DNA of 64,000 nucleotides from Aquiflexum lacus (GTDB lineage Bacteria; Bacteroidota; Bacteroidia; Cytophagales; Cyclobacteriaceae). Below, piece by piece: positions 36,357 through 46,276 of this stretch (position 1 is its first letter; each line of letters starts with the position of its first letter). A program made the position numbers and the translations under genes. The notes below the pieces were generated by a model. The model saw only the letters and a program-made list of their open reading frames with translations, was not told the DNA's origin and searched no databases. Location: NCBI RefSeq assembly GCF_015476655.1, contig NZ_JABFHF010000002.1:1-64000 (forward strand), in the 5' to 3' direction.

Positions 36357-37277
36357 TTAATAAACTTTAAACTGATAAGTAAGGCCAACACCAACTGTCG
36401 TGGCTTTTCCCATGTTTCGACCGCTTACAGTTTGATTGAAATAAACAAGTCCACCGAGACCCCGGTCTGCTTTGATATAATATTGAACCCAGCCTCCAAT
36501 TTGGCTTACTTCCATCTTATTGGTAGGTTGTGGTCTATTGTAAGACCGGATATCATCACCGGAAAGGCAATTGAGGCTCATGAATGTAGCTTCCATTCTT
36601 AATCTGTTGCCCAATGTCCAATATCCGATAGCACCATGGAAATTCACGGCATTGGGAACGTTCATGAATGGTGAGTATACACTTCCGTTGTCATAGTAAT
36701 AATCACGCTCAATTTCGGATTGTCCTCTCCAGAGATAGGCAAAGCCAGCCCTGAATAATAATCCGTTGTCCATTTTGTATCCTCCTATGCCCCTTATGCC
36801 CAGCTCAGGAGCTCCAGCCCCGATACTAAATGGCATATAATCTGAAAGGTAACTTCCAACAGGTGTACCAAAATGGGTATTGGTCAGGAACAAGAGTCGT
36901 CCCTTACCCAATTGTTTTTGAATCCAGTTCACTTTTACTGAAATGCTCAAATCCTGGATTCCAGATTGACCTGCTTGAGTTCCGTTAGACGCATTTGTGC
37001 TGATATAGGGAAGAGAGGTGATAATATTTATATGCTTAGTAAGCCCCATGGCTACCATGGGCATTCCCATTTGTCTGGTAAAGGTGCCAATATTGGCATT
37101 TTCTCTTAGGTAGCTACCTTCCCAATATTGATTCCAAGAAGAATGCTCATAAATCAGGGCAGCACAAATTTCCCCTTTATCCATCATTACTTCATCCCAA
37201 GGAGTTTGACCGTAGGTATTGAATAGGGGTGTACCGAATACCATCAATCCCAAGATGATTGGTAATAGTTTTTTCAT
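36357..37277 (-). CDS. Outer-membrane beta-barrel protein, putative transporter
   Basis: The 306-residue protein has a signal peptide (MKKLLPIILGLMVFGTPLFNTYG) and a mature part of alternating amphipathic strands with Tyr, Phe and Trp girdles, ending in a strand with the C-terminal sequence VGLTYQFKVY typical of barrels. I do not recognise a specific family, but it resembles the MetA-pathway/transporter group of Bacteroidota barrels. It precedes the PAP2 lipoprotein by 11 bp, so the two probably act in the same envelope function. Confidence 0.8.
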   Translation of the reverse strand: MKKLLPIILGLMVFGTPLFNTYGQTPWDEVMMDKGEICAALIYEHSSWNQYWEGSYLRENANIGTFTRQMGMPMVAMGLTKHINIITSLPYISTNASNGTQAGQSGIQDLSISVKVNWIQKQLGKGRLLFLTNTHFGTPVGSYLSDYMPFSIGAGAPELGIRGIGGYKMDNGLLFRAGFAYLWRGQSEIERDYYYDNGSVYSPFMNVPNAVNFHGAIGYWTLGNRLRMEATFMSLNCLSGDDIRSYNRPQPTNKMEVSQIGGWVQYYIKADRGLGGLVYFNQTVSGRNMGKATTVGVGLTYQFKVY

Positions 37278-37331
37278 AATAATTTATTAAGAATTAAAAG
37301 TCGATTGAAATCTTTAAAAATCAGTCCAGTC

Positions 37332-37387
37332 TGAATTTCTGACCACCATCTTCAATCCATGGATTGAAGATGGTGGTCAGAAATTCA
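37332..37387. repeat. Perfect 56-bp palindrome without a loop
   Basis: The 28 bp at 37332-37359 are the exact reverse complement of 37360-37387. It sits in the 274-bp gap upstream of the barrel gene and downstream of the 37552 gene. No T-run follows on either strand, so it is not a standard terminator. Confidence 0.95.
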
Positions 37388-37551
37388 ATTTTATATCAAT
37401 AATTCCTTTTGGGGAATGTCCTAATTGAACAGATTTATAATATAAATCCAATGCAACAAACCCATCGAAAACAGAGAATTTAGCTTATTAAACCTGTTCG
37501 GCTGCGGATGTAAACCAAGAAGAAACTATTGAATTTTGACTGGCTGAAAAA

Positions 37552-38097
37552 TCAAACCAACTCGGGGGGAGGGGTAGTAAGATTGATATCTTGATTTTGA
37601 TAAGTTAAAAAAACAAACCCTTTGTAATTTTTTTCTTTGGTAATTTTGATGGAAAAATCAAATTCATTCATAGGTTGGGTATAATCTTTTACAAAGATTT
37701 TGCCCAATAAACTATTGCTTCCTGAATCCGGTAATTCGTCTTGGACCAGGGAATTTACCCACTGTTTGATGGTGCTTTCCAAGTTCTTTTTGGCGCTGTC
37801 AGGAACATAAACAATTTGCAGGGTGTCATTGATATACCGCTGTTTGATAACCCTATAATACTGGCCGTCTTTTTGGAAACTGGTGTTGGTAGCCCTGAAT
37901 CCTTCCTCATCAGCCATATAGGGTATGGTAAGTGGGATTTCCATTATCCGCTCTTCAAAATCACTCTGATTAACACTGTAAATTTTTTCTGACCAATGAT
38001 TTTCCAACTGAAGCCTAAACGAAAAATATGCAGCATAATACCCGAAATGGTACAATGCAAAGCAAAAGAGGAGGAATATGGCTACTATCTTTCTCAA
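37552..38097 (-). CDS. Membrane-anchored protein of unknown function
   Basis: The 181-residue protein has one N-terminal hydrophobic helix (about 3-24, IVAIFLLFCFALYHFGYYA) that may be a signal anchor. It is followed by an extracytoplasmic domain rich in beta strands and a Pro-rich C-terminus. I do not recognise a family. It stands alone with 274 bp to the next gene downstream and 349 bp upstream. Confidence 0.75.
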   Translation of the reverse strand: MRKIVAIFLLFCFALYHFGYYAAYFSFRLQLENHWSEKIYSVNQSDFEERIMEIPLTIPYMADEEGFRATNTSFQKDGQYYRVIKQRYINDTLQIVYVPDSAKKNLESTIKQWVNSLVQDELPDSGSNSLLGKIFVKDYTQPMNEFDFSIKITKEKNYKGFVFLTYQNQDINLTTPPPELV

Positions 38098-38446
38098 TTG
38101 GAAATGAATTCAGCTAGAAATTTACATTAATAAATCAAAATTTGATAACAGTCAGCTGTTTTTTTAGGATTAAAGTGATAGGAATCCTTCATTTTTCAAT
38201 ATCCGGACTGAAAAGCCTAAATTCATACAATCATATTTAGGTATTCAAGGATTTGCAGTAGGAACCGTTAAAATTTGCAAGTAGTAAATTTAATTATGTA
38301 GTATGTTGCCTTTGAATATGTGGTACTTGCTAAGTAATTATGGCATTTGAAATACAATCAATGAAAAATACTTTACTGACGATTGTTTTTGACACTCTAA
38401 AGAGGGTTTTAATAAATATCACCCAAACTAACTAAAAACCAGCACT
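38098..38446. other. Intergenic region, 349 bp
   Basis: AT-rich spacer between divergent genes (37552-38097 minus, 38447-38707 plus). I see no RNA gene, strong hairpin or clear promoter. A promoter for each flanking gene must lie here. Confidence 0.5.
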
Positions 38447-38707
38447 ATGTCAGTTGATTTTGATTATAGCACCTTGTTTTATCTTAGTCCCCTTCCCAAT
38501 TGGATTTATGAAATAGATACATTCCAGATATTGGATGTAAATCAAGCTGCTATCCTACACTATGGATACAGCAGAGAGGAGTTTCTCAATATGACCATTA
38601 GGGACCTCCGCCCCAAAGAGGATATTCCTAAAGTTATGGATGCTCATAGGGACATTGAAAATAAGGAAGGGAACATCTATTTCGGCATTTTTACACACCA
38701 GAAATAA
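38447..38707 (+). pseudogene. Truncated PAS-domain protein
   Basis: The 86-residue product begins like a PAS domain: YSTLFYLSPLPNWIYEIDTFQILDVNQAAILHYGYSREEFLNMTIRDLRPKED, then ENKEGNIYFGIFTHQK, and stops at a TAA. In PAS proteins of this type the sequence goes on with KNG and the final two strands. Here the stop codon (TAA) replaces the expected Lys codon and the next codons read AAT GGA (Asn-Gly), then the match fades. So this is likely the start of a longer sensor cut by a nonsense change and a deletion. It could also be a functional PAS fragment. Confidence 0.65.
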
Positions 38708-38718
38708 AATGGATCAGA

Positions 38719-38907
38719 CTATTTTAAAATCACCAATATCACCAGCCAAATAATTGTCAATAAACCATACACCTTAATTACTTTCCATCTATTGAACCGA
38801 TCCAGAAACCATAAGACCAAAACCGGTCGGATCAATCCCATTATCAGACATGCAATAGATAGAACAAACAGAATTTGGGAAAAAAGAAAAAAAGTCTCTT
38901 TCATCAT
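38719..38907 (-). CDS. Small two-helix membrane protein
   Basis: The 62-residue protein has two hydrophobic helices (about 6-33 and 47-61) joined by a basic loop. The GLIRPVLVLWF segment followed by KVIKVYGLL resembles a widespread family of small membrane proteins with the pattern GLIKPSLVLxW. The function is unknown. It starts just after the infB terminator, only six bases past the A-run, so it may rely on read-through or on a promoter inside the infB end. Confidence 0.6.
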   Translation of the reverse strand: MMKETFFLFSQILFVLSIACLIMGLIRPVLVLWFLDRFNRWKVIKVYGLLTIIWLVILVILK

Positions 38908-38912
38908 GCCAT

Positions 38913-38945
38913 AAAAAAAGGAACGGTTGAAGCCGTTCCTTTTTT
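38913..38945. terminator. Terminator of the rimP-nusA-infB operon
   Basis: GGAACGG (38920-38926) and CCGTTCC (38933-38939) form the stem, flanked by an A-run and a T-run that make it work in both directions. It lies 5 nt after the infB stop. Confidence 0.9.
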
Positions 38946-38949
38946 ATTT

Positions 38950-41886
38950 TTATTTTTTACGTTTTATCTCCTGCATGTGATATCCTTCAATGGTATCATC
39001 GACCAATATGTCGTTGAATTTCTTGATGGAAATACCGCATTCGTACCCTGCTTTAACTTCGGATACATCATCTTTAAACCTTTTCAATTGATCGATCTCT
39101 CCATCATGGATGACTATACCATCTCTGACCACACGGATTTTGTTTTTCCTTGTAATGAACCCGTCAGTCACATAACAACCGGCCACGGTTCCAATTTTGG
39201 AAATTTTGAAAACCTCTCTAACCTGTATATTACCGGTAATGATTTCTTCAAATTCAGGTTCCAACATTCCTTCAATGGCATCTTTGATTTGGTTGATGGC
39301 ATCGTAGATAATTGAATAATGTCTGATCTCAATCTCCTCTTGTTCGGCCAATTTCTTGGCATTGCTAGAGGGCCTGACTTGGAATCCAAGGATAATCGCA
39401 TCAGAAGCAGATGCCAACAATACATCGGATTCGGAAATCTGACCTACACCCTTATGGATGATATTGACAGAAACTTCTTCTTTCGATAGTTTGAGCAGGG
39501 AATCAGAAAGTGCCTCTACGGATCCATCCACATCACCTTTGATAATGATGTTTAGTTCTTTGAAACTTCCGATCGCCAATCTTCTTCCGATTTCGTCCAA
39601 AGTGATATGCTTTTTGGTTCGCATACTTTGCTCACGGAGAATCTGTTCTCTGGAGTTTGCGATTTCTCTGGCTTCTCTTTCTGAGTCATATACTTTGAAG
39701 GTATCACCTGCCTGAGGGGCGCCAGCCAATCCCAGCACCTGTACCGGAGTGGAAGGGCCTGCCTTATCCAGTTTTTTACCTTTATGGTCAAACATGGCCT
39801 TGACCCGACCATAGTGAGGACCTGCAAGCATGGTATCTCCAACTCGCAACGTTCCCGCCTGAACCATCACAGTGGCCACATAGCCTCTACCCTTGTCCAA
39901 GGAAGCTTCTACGACTGTTCCAACTGCATTTTTATCCGGATTGGCTTTTAATTCGAGAATTTCAGCTTCCAGTAAGACTTTTTCTAAAAGCTCATCTATA
40001 CCTAAACCCGTCTTTGCGGAGATATCTTGAGATTGGTATTTACCACCCCATTCTTCTACCAACAAGTTCATGTTGGCCAATTCCTCTTTTATTTTATTTG
40101 GGTTGGCATTTGGTTTATCAATTTTGTTGATAGCAAAAATCATCGGAACACTTGCTACTTGGGCATGATTGATCGCTTCTTTGGTTTGAGGCATGATATT
40201 GTCATCAGCTGCTATTACGATGATGGCAACATCTGTTATTTTTGCTCCTCTTGCCCTCATGGCGGTAAATGCTTCGTGTCCAGGTGTGTCCAAAAAGGCT
40301 ATCTTATCACCTTCTTTGGTAGTCACATCGTAAGCACCAATGTGCTGTGTGATACCTCCCGCTTCATCAGCAGTTACTTTTGCTCTTCTTATATAATCAA
40401 GTAATGAGGTTTTACCATGATCAACGTGTCCCATGATAGTAACTATCGGTGCACGATCAAGTAATTGCTCAGGAGAATCTATGGCCTCTATGGTATCAGC
40501 TTCTTCATCTGATTTGGTAAATTCGACTTCATAACCAAATTCGTCGGCAATTATGGTAATGGCTTCTGCATCCAATCGCTGATTGATGGAAACAAACATG
40601 CCTAAAGACATACAGGTGGAAATTATCTGATTTACAGAGATATCCATCAATGAGGCCAAATCATTGGCAGAAATAAATTCTGTTACTCTTAAGATTTTGT
40701 TTTCCTCAACTCCTTCAACTTCCTCTCTACTTCTCTCTGTTCTTTTATCTCTCCTCTTTGATTTACCACCACCGGATTTTCCACCGCCCTGCAGCCTTGC
40801 TAGGGTTTGCTTGATCTGATCTTGAATCTCTTTCTGGGTGGGTTCAGCTTTTTGAATTCTTCCAGAGGGCTGTTGACCTGGTCTTGGCCTACCCTGTCCA
40901 CCGCCACCCTGGGGTTTCCTGTCCCTTTGCGGACCACCTTGTCCGGGAGTTTTTGGTTTATTGGCATCCCCTTCCGGTCCTTTGCCTGGAGCGCCTGGAG
41001 TTCCGGGCTTCTTATCAATTCTTTTTCGGAGTCTTTTCTTTTTATCTTTGCCTTTTTCGTCAGAAGAGGCAACGGGTTTGCCTTTTTTCTTTGACCTGTC
41101 TTCAGGTAGTTCAATTTTTCCCAACACCGTTAAACCTTTCAAAGCATCTGCCTTAGCAGAGATGACTTTATTTTCCGGTTTTTGTTCAGGCTGCTTTACA
41201 GCGAGTGATTCTAAAATCGGAGGCTTTTCCACCGGTTTAATTGGAGTTGGTTTTTCAGGCTCCATCACTGTTTTCTTTTCTTCTTTTGCAGGAGGAGCAG
41301 AAACGACTTTGATTTTTTCGACAGGTTTTTCTGGAATTTCTTCCTTAGGCTTCTCAGGCTCAATGATTGGCTTTTCAATTTCCTTTTCCGCCTTTTCTGT
41401 TTTTACTATTGGGGGAACCACCTGCGGTTTTGGTTCTTCTTTTTTGGGTTCCTCTTTTTTGGCATTGAGGTCAATTTTTCCCAATACTTTAATTCCCTGC
41501 AATTTTGGAGCTTCTGTAGAAACTCTTTCCACTTCAGGTTGTGGTTCCTTGGCCTTTGGAGCCTCCGCAACAGGCTTGGCTGTTTCTTCTTTTTTGACTT
41601 CCGGAGTTGGGTCAGGTTTCTTTTCTTCCTTTGCCTCGGATTCCGCTTCTATTGTAAAAGTATCATGATGACGCTTACCAATAGAAAGGTGCGAAGCTTC
41701 CTCCTTGTCCTGTGCAGAGGATTTAAACTCCTTGGCCAACATATCGAATTGGTCAAGGTTGATTTTGGAGTTAGGATTATTTTCTACTTCAAAGCCTTTT
41801 TTAGCCAGAGATTCCACAATCGTAGCAATTCCTACGTTGAGTTTTCTGGCAGCTTGGCCAAGTCGCATCGTTTTTTCTTCTGACAT
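38950..41886 (-). CDS. infB: Translation initiation factor IF-2
   Basis: IF-2 is the GTPase that places fMet-tRNA on the 30S subunit. The 978-residue protein has the IF2_N domain (about 1-55), a long Lys/Pro/Glu-rich disordered region (about 70-390), and a second IF2_N-like helix (about 395-470). The G domain has GHVDHGKT (near 484), DTPGHEAFT and NKIDKP motifs. Domains II to IV follow, ending with [12 protein letters not shown]. The disordered region is longer than in most bacteria. It lies 65 bp after nusA in the rimP-nusA-infB operon. Confidence 0.97.
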   Translation of the reverse strand: MSEEKTMRLGQAARKLNVGIATIVESLAKKGFEVENNPNSKINLDQFDMLAKEFKSSAQDKEEASHLSIGKRHHDTFTIEAESEAKEEKKPDPTPEVKKEETAKPVAEAPKAKEPQPEVERVSTEAPKLQGIKVLGKIDLNAKKEEPKKEEPKPQVVPPIVKTEKAEKEIEKPIIEPEKPKEEIPEKPVEKIKVVSAPPAKEEKKTVMEPEKPTPIKPVEKPPILESLAVKQPEQKPENKVISAKADALKGLTVLGKIELPEDRSKKKGKPVASSDEKGKDKKKRLRKRIDKKPGTPGAPGKGPEGDANKPKTPGQGGPQRDRKPQGGGGQGRPRPGQQPSGRIQKAEPTQKEIQDQIKQTLARLQGGGKSGGGKSKRRDKRTERSREEVEGVEENKILRVTEFISANDLASLMDISVNQIISTCMSLGMFVSINQRLDAEAITIIADEFGYEVEFTKSDEEADTIEAIDSPEQLLDRAPIVTIMGHVDHGKTSLLDYIRRAKVTADEAGGITQHIGAYDVTTKEGDKIAFLDTPGHEAFTAMRARGAKITDVAIIVIAADDNIMPQTKEAINHAQVASVPMIFAINKIDKPNANPNKIKEELANMNLLVEEWGGKYQSQDISAKTGLGIDELLEKVLLEAEILELKANPDKNAVGTVVEASLDKGRGYVATVMVQAGTLRVGDTMLAGPHYGRVKAMFDHKGKKLDKAGPSTPVQVLGLAGAPQAGDTFKVYDSEREAREIANSREQILREQSMRTKKHITLDEIGRRLAIGSFKELNIIIKGDVDGSVEALSDSLLKLSKEEVSVNIIHKGVGQISESDVLLASASDAIILGFQVRPSSNAKKLAEQEEIEIRHYSIIYDAINQIKDAIEGMLEPEFEEIITGNIQVREVFKISKIGTVAGCYVTDGFITRKNKIRVVRDGIVIHDGEIDQLKRFKDDVSEVKAGYECGISIKKFNDILVDDTIEGYHMQEIKRKK

Positions 41887-41951
41887 ACGCTAAAAACGCT
41901 TTCTTAATTTTTCGCAAATATAGGCCAATTATTGGGTTAATTGGCCTTTAT

Positions 41952-43199
41952 TTATTGTTCAAATTCTTGTTTTAAGATTTTGAATACATCATCTATTGTT
42001 TCTTCTTCCAATTCAGTCCTTCTTATGAGGTCTTCTTTGGTCAAAGTCAATACACTCTTTGCAGTATCCAAACCTGTTTTTTTCAATTCATCAATTACCC
42101 AACTGTCGATTTCGTCCCCAAATTCTTCCAGATCAACATCTTCTTCCTCCTCGTATTCACTCAATTCCCTAAATACGTCGATTTCATATCCCACTAACCT
42201 TGAGGCTAAGCGGATATTAAAACCGCCTTTTCCGATTGCCATAGAAACCTGATCAGGTTTCAAGAAAACCGAAATTCTTTTGTGGTCTTTGTCAACTTGG
42301 ATTGAAGTGACCTTTGCTGGACTCAAAGCCCTTGATACGTAAAGATCAAGGTTGTCGGTATAGTTGATGACATCAATATTCTCATTCTGAAGTTCACGCA
42401 CAATGGCATGGATTCGGCTACCTTTCATTCCAACGCATGCGCCCACGGGATCAATTCTGTCGTCGTAGGATTCTACCGCCACTTTCGCTCTTTCTCCAGG
42501 CTCTCTGACGATCTTCTTGATGGTAATTAAACCATCAAAAACTTCAGGCACTTCATTTTCAAACAATCTTTCCAGAAATATGGGGGAAGTTCGGGAAAGG
42601 ATGATTTTGGGATTTCCGTTGAACATTTCCACTTTGTGAACAATAGCCCTGACGGAATCGCCTTTTCTAAAGCGGTCTTTTGGAATTTGCTCTCCTTTTG
42701 GAAGAATAAGTTCATTACCCTCCCCGTCAATCAGAAGGGCTTCTCTTCCCAATATCTGATAGACTTCTGCGGAGATGATTTCACCGACAAGTTCTTCATA
42801 TTGATTGAAAAGAAGGTCTTTTTCCAAATCTTTAATTTTTTGGATCAATGTCTGCCGGGCCATCATGACAGCCCTTCTTCCAAAGTCCTCCAATTCGATT
42901 TTTTCGTATACATCCTCACCAACCTCAAAATCAGGCTCGATTTTTTGGGCATCACTTAAGCTGATTTTATCAAAATCCCAAATATCTTCAGAATTGTCGT
43001 CGACAATCTCCCTGATCCTTAAGATTTCCAGGTCACCTTTGTCGGCATTGATGGTTACATCAAAGTTTTCATCGGTTTCGTATTTTTTGCGAATCATCGC
43101 CCTAAAGACATCCTCCAAGATACGTATCATGGTAGGACGGTCCACATTTTTAGACTTTGCAAACTCTGCAAATGATTCTATGAGTACTTTAGCATCCAT
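41952..43199 (-). CDS. nusA: Transcription termination/antitermination factor NusA
   Basis: NusA binds RNA polymerase and affects pausing, termination and antitermination. The 415-residue protein has the N-terminal RNA-polymerase-binding domain (1-about 130), an S1 domain (about 135-200), and two KH domains (VGACVGMKGSRIHAIVREL and VSMAIGKGGFNIRLASRL). A short acidic C-terminal helical part completes it. It starts 6 bp after rimP's stop. The acidic repeats present in Escherichia coli NusA are reduced here. Confidence 0.96.
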   Translation of the reverse strand: MDAKVLIESFAEFAKSKNVDRPTMIRILEDVFRAMIRKKYETDENFDVTINADKGDLEILRIREIVDDNSEDIWDFDKISLSDAQKIEPDFEVGEDVYEKIELEDFGRRAVMMARQTLIQKIKDLEKDLLFNQYEELVGEIISAEVYQILGREALLIDGEGNELILPKGEQIPKDRFRKGDSVRAIVHKVEMFNGNPKIILSRTSPIFLERLFENEVPEVFDGLITIKKIVREPGERAKVAVESYDDRIDPVGACVGMKGSRIHAIVRELQNENIDVINYTDNLDLYVSRALSPAKVTSIQVDKDHKRISVFLKPDQVSMAIGKGGFNIRLASRLVGYEIDVFRELSEYEEEEDVDLEEFGDEIDSWVIDELKKTGLDTAKSVLTLTKEDLIRRTELEEETIDDVFKILKQEFEQ

Positions 43200-43204
43200 T
43201 TTTT

Positions 43205-43675
43205 TTATTTGAAAGAGACTAACACAATTGATTTCTTAATCTGTTCAAAGGGTACAGTAAATTCTTGATCATGGGCTTTTTTACCTTTTTCTTTAATTTT
43301 AGTTAAAAGCGTAATTTCTGATACCCCTACTTCAATAAGTTTACCCTCTGTTTCTTTTCCGTCTATTAAAGTCAATTTAAGATTCCTACCGATATTTTTG
43401 GTATATTGTCTTTTTGAATCCAATGGAAAATCTACACCCGGAGAAGAAACTTCTAGAATGTAAGCTTCAGGTAATAGTTCTTTTGCTTCAATTTCTTCAC
43501 CCACCATGCGGCTGACCAATGCGCAGTTTTCAATACTGACACCTTGATCTGCGTCAATAAGGACTTTCAATTGGGGTTTGCTGCCTTTCTCGATCAATTG
43601 TATATCGACCAGGAAATGACTTTCGTCAGGCAGGTGTTTGATTACAATTTCTTCAAGTATGTGATTCAGACTCAT
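43205..43675 (-). CDS. rimP: Ribosome maturation factor RimP
   Basis: RimP helps assemble the 30S subunit. The 156-residue protein has the N-terminal alpha/beta domain (LVDIQLIEKGSKPQLKVLIDADQGVSIENCALVSRMV) and the SSPGVDFPL motif. A C-terminal Sm-like barrel follows (GRNLKLTLIDGKETEGKLIEV). I start at the ATG at 43675; a TTG two codons upstream also opens the frame. It heads the rimP-nusA-infB operon, whose leader has a strong hairpin. Confidence 0.95.
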   Translation of the reverse strand: MSLNHILEEIVIKHLPDESHFLVDIQLIEKGSKPQLKVLIDADQGVSIENCALVSRMVGEEIEAKELLPEAYILEVSSPGVDFPLDSKRQYTKNIGRNLKLTLIDGKETEGKLIEVGVSEITLLTKIKEKGKKAHDQEFTVPFEQIKKSIVLVSFK

Positions 43676-43699
43676 GTGCAACAGGGCTATTAAATGAAA

Positions 43700-43719
43700 G
43701 AGGGGACTCGTGTCCCCTC
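43700..43719 (-). promoter_or_regulatory. Leader hairpin of the rimP operon
   Basis: GAGGGGAC-loop-GTCCCCTC forms a perfect 8-bp stem with a 4-nt loop, 25 nt upstream of the rimP ATG. It lacks a T-run. A TAACTTTG (-7 like) at 43749-43742 upstream fits a start site near 43735, so the hairpin lies in the leader. It may act in translation control or mRNA stability; this is inference. Confidence 0.5.
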
Positions 43720-43892
43720 AGTTAAGCTTGGTATTACAATGCAAAGTTAATAAAATTATTCCCACAAAAAAAAACAGCAATCTTGTAATAAAATGGGAAT
43801 TAGATAATAATTTTGCCCGCCCACGTTAGATGTTCTGCGCTGCATTGCTAAATTTACACGATTATCTATCATCAAATCAACCAAAAAACATA

Positions 43893-44921
43893 ATGGGATT
43901 ATTCGATTTTTTCTCCAGTGATATTGCTATCGATCTTGGTACAGCCAATACACTTATTATACACAAAGACAAAATTGTTGTGGATGAGCCATCGATCATT
44001 GCAATAGACAGGACCAATAACCGCGTATTGGCAGTCGGGAAGGACGCCATGAACATGCACGAAAAGACCCATGAGAACATCAAAACCATCAGACCTTTGA
44101 AAGATGGTGTGATTGCTGATTTTTATGCGGCGGAACAAATGATCAGAGGCCTGATCAAAATGATTCCTGGTCATAAAAAGGGGATGTTTCCAAAATCCCA
44201 TAGAATGGTCATCTGCATTCCCTCCGGTATTACTGAAGTGGAAAAAAGAGCCGTGCGTGATTCTGCCGAACATGCTGGTGCCAAGGAAGTATATATGATC
44301 TATGAGCCAATAGCAGCTGCCATCGGTATAGGCATAGATATTGAAAAGCCGATGGGTTCCATGATTGTGGATATTGGTGGAGGTACAACTGAAATTGCAT
44401 TGATTGCCTTATCGGGTATTGTCGCGGACCAATCCATCAGGGTTGCAGGGGATACTTTTACAAAGGATATCCTGGATTACATGAGGAGACAACATAATCT
44501 TTTGATTGGTGAACGTTCCGCAGAGAAGGTTAAAATTGCAATTGGGTCGGCTTTGACTGAATTGGATGATGCGCCTGAAGATTACGAAATCAGAGGACGG
44601 GATCTGATGACCGGTATTCCAAAAGTCATCAAAGTATCCTATTCTGAAATTGCTTTTGCGCTCGACAAATCTGTTTCCAAAATTGAAGAGGCAGTACTGA
44701 AAGCCTTGGAAATAGCCCCTCCGGAGCTTTCAGCCGATATTTATGACAATGGCATTCATCTTACAGGTGGAGGAGCATTGCTTAAAGGGCTAGACAAGAG
44801 ATTGCATCAAAAGACCAAATTGCCAATACACATAGCAGAAGATCCATTAAGGGCTGTGGTGAGGGGTACAGGTACAGCTCTGAAAAATATCAATAATTTC
44901 AGGACAGTACTGATGACTTAA
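43893..44921 (+). CDS. mreB: Rod shape-determining protein MreB
   Basis: MreB is the actin-like filament that guides elongation of the cell wall. The 342-residue protein has the ASKHA nucleotide-binding elements IDLGTANTLI near the N-terminus, VDIGGGTTEIAL and LTGGGALLKGLD, and the CIPSGITEVEKRAVRDSA segment. I start at the ATG at 43893 (MGLFDFFSSD), which is typical. It heads mreB-mreC-mreD-mrdA-rodA, all closely spaced on one strand. A weak -7 element TAATTTTG lies at 43808-43815. Confidence 0.97.
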   Translation: MGLFDFFSSDIAIDLGTANTLIIHKDKIVVDEPSIIAIDRTNNRVLAVGKDAMNMHEKTHENIKTIRPLKDGVIADFYAAEQMIRGLIKMIPGHKKGMFPKSHRMVICIPSGITEVEKRAVRDSAEHAGAKEVYMIYEPIAAAIGIGIDIEKPMGSMIVDIGGGTTEIALIALSGIVADQSIRVAGDTFTKDILDYMRRQHNLLIGERSAEKVKIAIGSALTELDDAPEDYEIRGRDLMTGIPKVIKVSYSEIAFALDKSVSKIEEAVLKALEIAPPELSADIYDNGIHLTGGGALLKGLDKRLHQKTKLPIHIAEDPLRAVVRGTGTALKNINNFRTVLMT

Positions 44922-44928
44922 TCTTTGA

Positions 44929-45762
44929 ATGCAACGCATACTACTCTTTTTATATAAAATCCGTGCATTCCTTTTGTTTGTGCTCTTGGAAGTAATTGCC
45001 ATTTGGATGATTACATCCCATAATTCACAACAAGGGGCGGCATTTTTCAATAGTTCCAATCAACTTATAGGGTCAATGCTTGGTGCCCAAAATGATGTCG
45101 TCGAATACTTTTCACTTTCTTCTGTCAATAAGAGTCTTGTAGATAAAAATGCAGAACTTTTAGCAGAGTTGGAAAAATTAAGGCAGCCTGCAGACAGTGT
45201 TTTTATTGAATTGGATAGTTTATTGTCAAGTACTTTTCAGTTTAAAGGTGCTAAAGTCATCAATAATTCCTTGAGACTTACCCAAAACCATCTTACCATC
45301 AACAAAGGCTCTAACCATGGGATTAAGCAGGGAATGGGAGTTTTCAATGAAGAAGGAGTAGTGGGGCGAGTAAAAAATGTCAGCAAAAACTATGCTTCAA
45401 TCATTTCCCTCCTGCATACTGAATTGCTCATTTCTTCCAAAATCAAATCTAATGACGTCTTTGGCTCTACGAAATGGGATGGCAATAACCCCAAGATGGC
45501 TAAGCTGATGTATGTCCCACGGCACGTGGTCGTAGAGAAGGGTGATAAGATTGTTACCTCTGGCTATAACGCGGTTTTTCCTGAAGGCATTCCTATTGGA
45601 ACTGTCGTCGAAATAAAGCCGGGTCCGGAAACCAATTACCTGGATATTACCATTGAACTGGCGACCGATTTTTCCAAAATCTCTTATGTTTACCTTGTTG
45701 AAAACTTTCAACAGCAGGAATTGGACTCTTTGTATCAATCAACTGGTCTAAAATATGAGTAG
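44929..45762 (+). CDS. mreC: Rod shape-determining protein MreC
   Basis: MreC is a periplasmic scaffold that links MreB to the PBP2/RodA synthase. The 277-residue protein has one N-terminal membrane helix (about 11-30), a coiled-coil segment (about 58-85) and the two six-stranded beta domains (ITINKGSNHGIKQGMGVFNEEGVVGRV and DKIVTSGYNAVFPEGIPIGTV). It starts 7 bp after mreB and overlaps mreD by 8 bp, suggesting coupled translation. Confidence 0.95.
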   Translation: MQRILLFLYKIRAFLLFVLLEVIAIWMITSHNSQQGAAFFNSSNQLIGSMLGAQNDVVEYFSLSSVNKSLVDKNAELLAELEKLRQPADSVFIELDSLLSSTFQFKGAKVINNSLRLTQNHLTINKGSNHGIKQGMGVFNEEGVVGRVKNVSKNYASIISLLHTELLISSKIKSNDVFGSTKWDGNNPKMAKLMYVPRHVVVEKGDKIVTSGYNAVFPEGIPIGTVVEIKPGPETNYLDITIELATDFSKISYVYLVENFQQQELDSLYQSTGLKYE

Positions 45763-46276
45763 TAGCAGGATATTGACTTTGGTTACAGGAGGAATCTTTT
45801 ATTTTTTATTTCAGGTTTTGATTTTGAAAAATCTTGTTTTATTCGGTATTGCATTTTGTTTTCTCTATATCTTTTTCATTTTGCTCTTACCCGTTCAGGT
45901 TAAGACCATACCGACATTATTGATCAGTTTTATTTTGGGTCTGGGAGTAGATTTGTTTTATGATACAATGGGTATTCATACAGCAGCACTTGTTGCAGTT
46001 GGTTTTATCCGGTATAGATGGTTGCAGGTTTTGGTTCCTACAGGGGGGTACGATGACGATCTTATGCCAAGTATTTTGAATATGGGCTTTGGGTGGTTTT
46101 TGTCTTACAGTTTACCTTTGATTTTGATTCATCATTCCATATTTTTTTATATTGAGAGTCTGGGCACGGATTTATTTATGTCTTCTGTCCAAAAAATTAT
46201 TGGCAGTGCTATTTTTGTATTTATTATGAGTATAATTGTCCAACTGTTGTTATACAGGAGAAGGAGAGGAATTTAA
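45755..46276 (+). CDS. mreD: Rod shape-determining protein MreD
   Basis: The 173-residue inner-membrane protein has five or six hydrophobic segments and the GLGVDLFYDTMGIHTAALVAVGFIRYRWL motif seen in Bacteroidota MreD. It is assigned from its topology, length, and place between mreC and mrdA. Its stop codon overlaps the next start by one base (TAATG). Confidence 0.9.
   Translation: MSSSRILTLVTGGIFYFLFQVLILKNLVLFGIAFCFLYIFFILLLPVQVKTIPTLLISFILGLGVDLFYDTMGIHTAALVAVGFIRYRWLQVLVPTGGYDDDLMPSILNMGFGWFLSYSLPLILIHHSIFFYIESLGTDLFMSSVQKIIGSAIFVFIMSIIVQLLLYRRRRGI

Noticed and set aside
40961-41668. 235-codon open frame on the plus strand inside infB
   Set aside because: It is antisense to the Lys/Pro/Glu-rich region of infB. 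The low-complexity Ser/Phe/Gly sequence is the mirror of that composition, and infB is certain.
38950-41886. Frameshift or fusion in infB because of its unusual length
   Set aside because: The frame is continuous, and the extra length is the disordered N-terminal region typical of the phylum.
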